Below, one piece after another: positions 59,425 through 64,000 of a DNA stretch of 64,000 nt. Below the pieces are notes generated by a model. It saw only the letters and a list, made by a program, of their open reading frames with translations. It was not told where the DNA came from and made no database searches. How positions within the stretch are numbered: the first letter of the stretch is position 1; each line of letters opens with the position of its first letter. Origin of the DNA: Amphirosellinia nigrospora (Eukaryota; Ascomycota; Sordariomycetes; Xylariales; Xylariaceae); NCBI GenBank assembly GCA_004123355.1, contig SCHM01000003.1, positions 6,653,058 through 6,717,057 on the forward strand, read 5' to 3'. The translations under genes were made by a program, and so were the position numbers.

Positions 59425-59953
59425 GGTAGCATCTTCTTCTGTTGGTTTTTCTGCCTCGAAAAAACAACAAGCAATGGTTGTTTAGTAGTAACGTGTCTGG
59501 TGGTATTGTGGTTGGCTCAACACAATATTGACATTTATAGCTTCCATGTTGCTACGCAGCCGCCTATCGATACTGAGTATGCCCTTATCTAGGGACTTAG
59601 GTAGGGATACTCAGGGGTACGCTAACCCCACATATGAAGTCCACTAACCATTATTCTCCGATAGCTACCCCTGGACTAAGTACAATCCTAAGCGCATGCA
59701 CTTTCGTAGAGAAACATGCTTTCGCTGTTAGAATGGTAACCGCTACTAGTTGCTACCAATGGTCTATCGCTATCATAACGACCAGCATTGCTCATCACAT
59801 ACGTGTATTGTCCCTACACATAGTCACGACGGGAAGTAAACCGCAAGACGGTCACGATGGTGGATGGCGGTTCGCCGTGTCTGCTCAGTATTGATCTTGC
59901 TAGATTCTATTTGCATCCTCATTACTCTATAAGCCAAGAGTGGTAATTCATCC
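59425..59953. other. spacer between HAUS6 and the cysteine-rich protein gene
   Basis: This 529-bp stretch should hold the HAUS6 promoter and the 3' UTR of the cysteine-rich gene, both on the minus strand. The 86-aa plus-strand frame at 59634 is not supported. Confidence 0.45.
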
Positions 59954-60317
59954 TCAGCCGCATCTTCCGGTACATTGGTCGGTTGATATGCATTTGCAGC
60001 CACCACACGTGCCTTCGAGTATTATGGTCAAGACACCCGTGATTGGATCACAGTGGGCGCCGCTGTTCGATGCCGAACACATGCTTGTTACTCCCGGGGA
60101 ACCGCAGTCGAGACGCCAGGACGGGGGCCCTCCTTCTGAGTCGGGGCTGGTATCGTCAGGTAGGCCGGCATCAAGTGCGAGATTGGTGTCCTCTTGGAGC
60201 AGTACGGCTGGCGCTGCGAGAGTCGTGATTGCCTGAAGTAGGAATGCGAGAGGAGTAGCGAACTAAAATCATTAGCTCGAATACGGTTATGGACATGATT
60301 GCGAATCGTACCTTCAT
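59954..60317 (-). CDS. small secreted cysteine-rich protein (two exons, effector-like)
   Basis: This gene appears only after splicing. Exon 1 (60317-60285) encodes MKVRFAIMSIT. A 52-bp intron at 60233-60284 (donor GTATTC, GCTAATG branch, CTTCAG acceptor) leads to exon 2 (60232-59954), which begins AITTLAAPAVLLQ. The first 20 residues together form a good signal peptide (MKVRFAIMSITAITTLAAPA). The mature protein has a short acidic linker (EDTNLALDAGLPDDTSPDSE) and then eight cysteines at residues 54, 63, 72, 87, 90, 92, 98 and 102 of 103, including CGGCKC and CTGRCG. There is no frame shift. The leader before ATG is pyrimidine-rich, as in fungal genes. Even cysteine count and small size fit secreted effectors or defence-type peptides. 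The family is not recognised and function unknown. Confidence 0.75.
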
Positions 60318-62269
60318 CTTGATAGACGGTGTGAAGGAGGTTCAGTGCGATGGACACGACTCGGTTAGCCACGTATTCGTACTAACTCAATGGGCCAGAT
60401 TATGCGGAGGATGAGGTTGACAGTGGTTCCTAGAATCTTGCCTTGAGGATAGGATCCTGAAGCCACTTATATTCTATTCTGTTCTTCAAAACCATGAATC
60501 CAGAGACCCAGTTGTGTTACTCGATGTTCTAGATTTCTTTCAGACGGCGCCAGTCTCTGGGTCTAGTCCGAAATCAATACCACGTTTTCTAGATTCGCGG
60601 TACATGGGAACATTGGGTAGGACTCAGGGGTATCGGAGGGCTGGAACGGCGAATTGTCTAAATCCTTGTTCGATAGAGTAGCGCCAACCTACCCGAGTCT
60701 GATTCAAAAGGTCTTTATCCTCAATGGAGATGACTGATTTTATTTGGAAAACCTGTTGTTCGTGTCTTTGACTTATTGCCGGTCTTTTGGGGAAGGCTAT
60801 CTCTTCGAGGTCATCAATCGGCCCCGAGAGGCGTTCCAGGCTAGAAAACGCACAGCAACATTTCCCACAACAACGGCAAAGAACCGTGTGTGGTTATTCC
60901 CTTCTCCTCGCATGCACAATACGGAAGGTGGTATACGGGTAACTTTATCGACATTGATTTACGTCATTGCTACTGATGCTGCTCGGTGCTGCAGTTAATT
61001 AATATGGAATAGATTGGATATTTTACGGTAGGTACTATGGGTGGGCTCAGTCGAACGCAAGTTGTATAAGAAAGGCCACTCTTCCCGAGGAGAGAGGTGA
61101 CAGTCCTGATATCATCAAGGATCAAAATTGTATATAGTAACATATTTTAGATGCTATTATACTCTCTGAGGACAAGTGTTCTCGTTCTACCGATTAACGG
61201 GGAACTGGAGTGATAGAAAACAGTGTGATTTTGTTACTATAAATAATTCAACATAGCTGTTCTTCTTATTAACCGATAGCTAGGTAGTGTTCGAATCTGT
61301 CGAGTCTCTAGGGAAGATGTCGGCGTAATTAATGTAGCTCGACTTTAGCCGTCTTGGAGATTCCGATGCAGTATCCCGCCCTTCTTCAGATATTACTCGC
61401 CAACTACAGAACCATGTCTAGCGTTCCAGCTAGGATGTATGTGATCAGTCGATTTTATTTGTGGTTCCATCATTGGCTCATAAGATAGACTATTAAGAGG
61501 AGGAAAATAAAATGGAAGGATGTCTCACCTTACGCGGTCATAGGCTTATGATGTGGAAGACATGGCAGGTTGAGTAGTCTATTTTGATGATAATAGGGAA
61601 GGGGCCGGGGATGAAACAGCTGTTTCCACACGAGCTATAACAATCCAGGCTTGAATGTAAATGCTTACATCCACGTCTGCCCTGAATCGTGTAACTGAGC
61701 CCTATGTTGTGCTACTCCGTGGTAGTGAAGCTTTTACAGGCTTGAGATATTTCAAGATGCAGTAAAACCCGAGTTATAATCGAGCGCGATAATACCGAGG
61801 GTTACGCACCTATATGTATATCTATTGCTCATATAATAGTCAACTTCAGATGTCAGAGTAGAGCTGAACTGCGCTTGAATGCCTTTAGAGCGGGTCAGCT
61901 CCCAGCCTCGCCTCGATTTATCAATACTGCAATGCCCTAATACTAGACAAGGACGGATTAAGTTAAAAAAAAACGATCAAATCACCAAGGGACTCCACCG
62001 AGCCTGAAGTGTTGGCTGCCTCGGCGTAGTCTACGATCTAATTGTCTTGTTTACCCCTAACAGTGAATTTCGAGAAGCACTCAGGCTACAGACTGAGATT
62101 GTTAGTGGACGAAGTAAGACTGTCGAAGGATGAGAAGGTAATATATTACTGCTAGAAAAAGACCTATTTGGATTGGGTCTGTATACAATGATAAATTTAT
62201 TGTAGTTCTCTGTTGTATTAAATTTCACTCGTAGTATTTCTGCAAAGGAGCAAAAGTCGAGTAATTAAC
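60318..62269. other. intergenic region with no recognised gene
   Basis: A 1.95-kb interval covers the promoter of the cysteine-rich gene and the 3' side of the aldehyde dehydrogenase. Short frames (for example 60744-60998, +) lack support. No tRNA or repeat is recognised. Confidence 0.45.
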
Positions 62270-63787
62270 TCATAGCTTCGAGAAGACAGTAGCCGCACTT
62301 CCGCCCATTTCGATAATCGTGCTCTTATTCCTGACCCAAGCCTCGAGCCCTCTGCGCCGTTTTCGACACCGACACCACTCTGCTTCCACCCGCCGACCGC
62401 CATCTCGGCTGGTGATTCGCCCCACGTGTTAACCCAGGTAATGCCAGCTTCTAATCTGGATATGGCCAAGTGACATTGATCAATGTCTCTGCCCACCACG
62501 CCCGCTGCTAGGCCTAGCTCGGTGGTGGTTGCACGTTGAATAGCCTCGTCGACTGTATCGTACGTGAGGATTGTCATCACAGGGCCGAAGATTTCCTCCT
62601 TCACGATAGTCATGTCGTCCCGACAATCGGTGAATACTGTTGGTTGGACCCAGTACCCTTGCCGTAGATTAGCTGGCAAGTTGGCAGGTTTGCCTGGGCC
62701 GCCACATAAAAGTGTCGCCCTATCCTCTTCGATACCGCGACGGATATACTCAACAACCTTTGCATGGTGTACCTTGCTATTCAAAGGCCCGAAGTTTGTG
62801 GCCATGTCAGAAAGGTCGCCCGCACGGACGAATGGGATTTTCTCCAGGAGTACCTTTTCAAAATCCTTCTTCATAGCAACGGGGATGAAGACTCGTGTGC
62901 CATTCGTGCACACCTGACCTGTGCTAAAGAAGTTCGCCATCATGGCTACATCGACGGCTTGGTCGACGGCCGCGTCCGGGAGAACGACTAAAGGGCTTTT
63001 CCCGCCTAGTTCCATGGTCACATATTTCATACCACCAGCGGCCGAACCGGCAACCTTCTTCCCCGTAGCGACTTGCCCTGTGAAGCTGACCTTCGCAATT
63101 GTGGGATGCGCTGTCAATTGCGCGCCTACTTCGCCCGCACCATATATGACGTTGAAGACGCCGTCTGGTAGCCCTGCTTCACGGTATATCTCGGCTAAGT
63201 ACTGCGCGTGCAGCGGTGTGAACTCACTCGGTTTATAGACCATGCAGTTCCCAGCAGCCAAACACGGTGCCGATTTCCAAAGCGCAATCTGGATGGGATA
63301 GTTCCACGCCCCAATACCAGCACACCCCGAGAGGTTCCTTGGAAGTGTAAACCATAGCGGAGGGTCGTAGCCGAAATGACTCTCCGTTCAAGCCTCCGCT
63401 GGCTACCAAATTCGCGAAGTACTCCAGCACATCCGCCCCTGTTATGATATCCACAGTCGAAGTCTCCGAGAATGGCTTGCCCGTATCAAGGGTTTCAATT
63501 TGCGCAAGTTCATCATTGCGTTGCCGTAGTAATGAGACTGCGCGTTGCAGTATCCGGGCACGCTCTACCGGTGGCGTGGCAGACCATGATGGGAAAGCGC
63601 TTTGTGCAGACTCGATAGCAGCGTTTATCGAATCAGATGATGAAGTGTATATCTTCCCCAGAGGCTCTCCGTTGGATGGGTTCACAGTTTCAAAGTAACT
63701 AGATGACTTTGAGGCTGGTTGCGGCTTACCCGCATAGAAGGTATGACGCTCTGCTTCTACTTGAACCATGTTGACGACTTGAGCCAA
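62270..63787 (-). CDS. betaine aldehyde dehydrogenase
   Basis: This 506-aa NAD-dependent aldehyde dehydrogenase most likely oxidises betaine aldehyde to glycine betaine, an osmoprotectant and methyl donor. The conserved path is present: [14 protein letters not shown], then [20 protein letters not shown], then [17 protein letters not shown] and [10 protein letters not shown] follow (catalytic Glu). [11 protein letters not shown] holds the nucleophilic Cys and is typical of the betaine aldehyde branch. [29 protein letters not shown] and the end [13 protein letters not shown] complete it. Shifts occur near 63323 (a GT dinucleotide appears missing in GGTGTGC) and near 62349 (one base in GAGGGC). 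With both repaired the length is normal for the family. No choline oxidase is seen in the window. It is unspliced as far as visible. Confidence 0.9.
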
Positions 63788-64000
63788 ATAGATTGGTTGA
63801 GCTATAAGATTTGAAGATTTGGTATGAGCTTGCTGCTGGGTAGGTAGCTAGCGGCACAGTAAATGCGGATAGTGTGATATTTTCTAGCACACTGTCCGGA
63901 TACCGAGGTCTTTTTCGCCGGAGACTAACGTACGCTGACGTATTGTTTATAACGGATATGATAGCTGGAATGGTAGGTGCTAAACGGGCTCACCGCTAAT
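63788..64000 (-). promoter_or_regulatory. upstream region of the aldehyde dehydrogenase gene
   Basis: The last 213 bases of the window lie directly upstream of the dehydrogenase start and should contain its leader and part of the promoter. No specific element can be assigned. Confidence 0.35.

Noticed and set aside
392-63787. Reading the frame-shifted genes as pseudogenes or programmed frameshifting
   Set aside because: Shifts occur in nearly all long genes, including essential ones, without stop-codon decay elsewhere. Slippery-site or RNA-structure features were not seen.
1-64000. tRNA, rRNA, CRISPR or prokaryotic operon features
   Set aside because: Scanning by eye for the tRNA B-box (GGTTCRANYCC), rRNA-like blocks and regular spacer repeats found none. 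The genome type makes CRISPR irrelevant.

Overview
The window reads as nuclear DNA of a filamentous ascomycete (Pezizomycotina). Protein-coding genes carry many short introns (about 40-170 bp) with GTAAGT-like donors, CTAAC/CTGAC-like branch sites and CAG/TAG acceptors. Gene families are typical of moulds: IML1, ZRC1, PTR2-type peptide transporter, histidinol-phosphatase, HAUS6/augmin, asaB-like oxygenase. There is also an extremely A+T-rich island with the look of repeat-induced point mutation (RIP). The species cannot be named from sequence alone.

Layout. 0.4-4.2 kb: inositol polyphosphate multikinase, then CLP1 (mRNA 3'-end processing), both on +. 4.2-9.7 kb: gene-poor spacer with degraded repeats. 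9.7-16.4 kb: a PTR2 peptide transporter (+) converging on a CAX/VCX1 vacuolar Ca2+/H+ exchanger (-). 19.3-21.6 kb: a dead 2.26-kb DNA transposon with terminal inverted repeats. 22.1-29.1 kb: IML1 (-) and a short-chain dehydrogenase (-). 31.2-32.9 kb: ZRC1 zinc transporter (+). 33.5-34.6 kb: small unknown ORFs, including a tandem duplicate. 35.3-44.7 kb: an RBM26/27-like RNA-binding protein (-), histidinol-phosphatase (+) and a folliculin-interacting (FNIP/Lst4-type) protein (-). 49.9-56.9 kb: an accessory-looking group of a thioredoxin-reductase-like flavoenzyme (-), a small secreted protein with LAS-peptidase-like motifs (+), an 81-aa His-rich protein (+) and an asaB/GA4-desaturase-like oxygenase (+). 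57.0-63.8 kb: HAUS6 (-), a previously unmarked two-exon cysteine-rich secreted protein (-) and a betaine aldehyde dehydrogenase (-).

Almost every long gene is interrupted by one or more reading-frame shifts. In most, adding one base, often in a short homopolymer, restores a well-conserved protein. More than 30 such sites spread over essential genes are far easier to explain as deletion errors in a poorly polished assembly than as pseudogenes, so the genes are annotated as intact loci with the shifts noted.

Functionally, two regulators of nutrient-sensing TORC1 (IML1 and the FNIP/Lst4-type protein) lie 14 kb apart, with housekeeping transport and RNA-processing genes around them. The least explained parts are the cysteine-rich secreted protein, the LAS-like secreted protein, the tandem-duplicate small gene and the TIR transposon.
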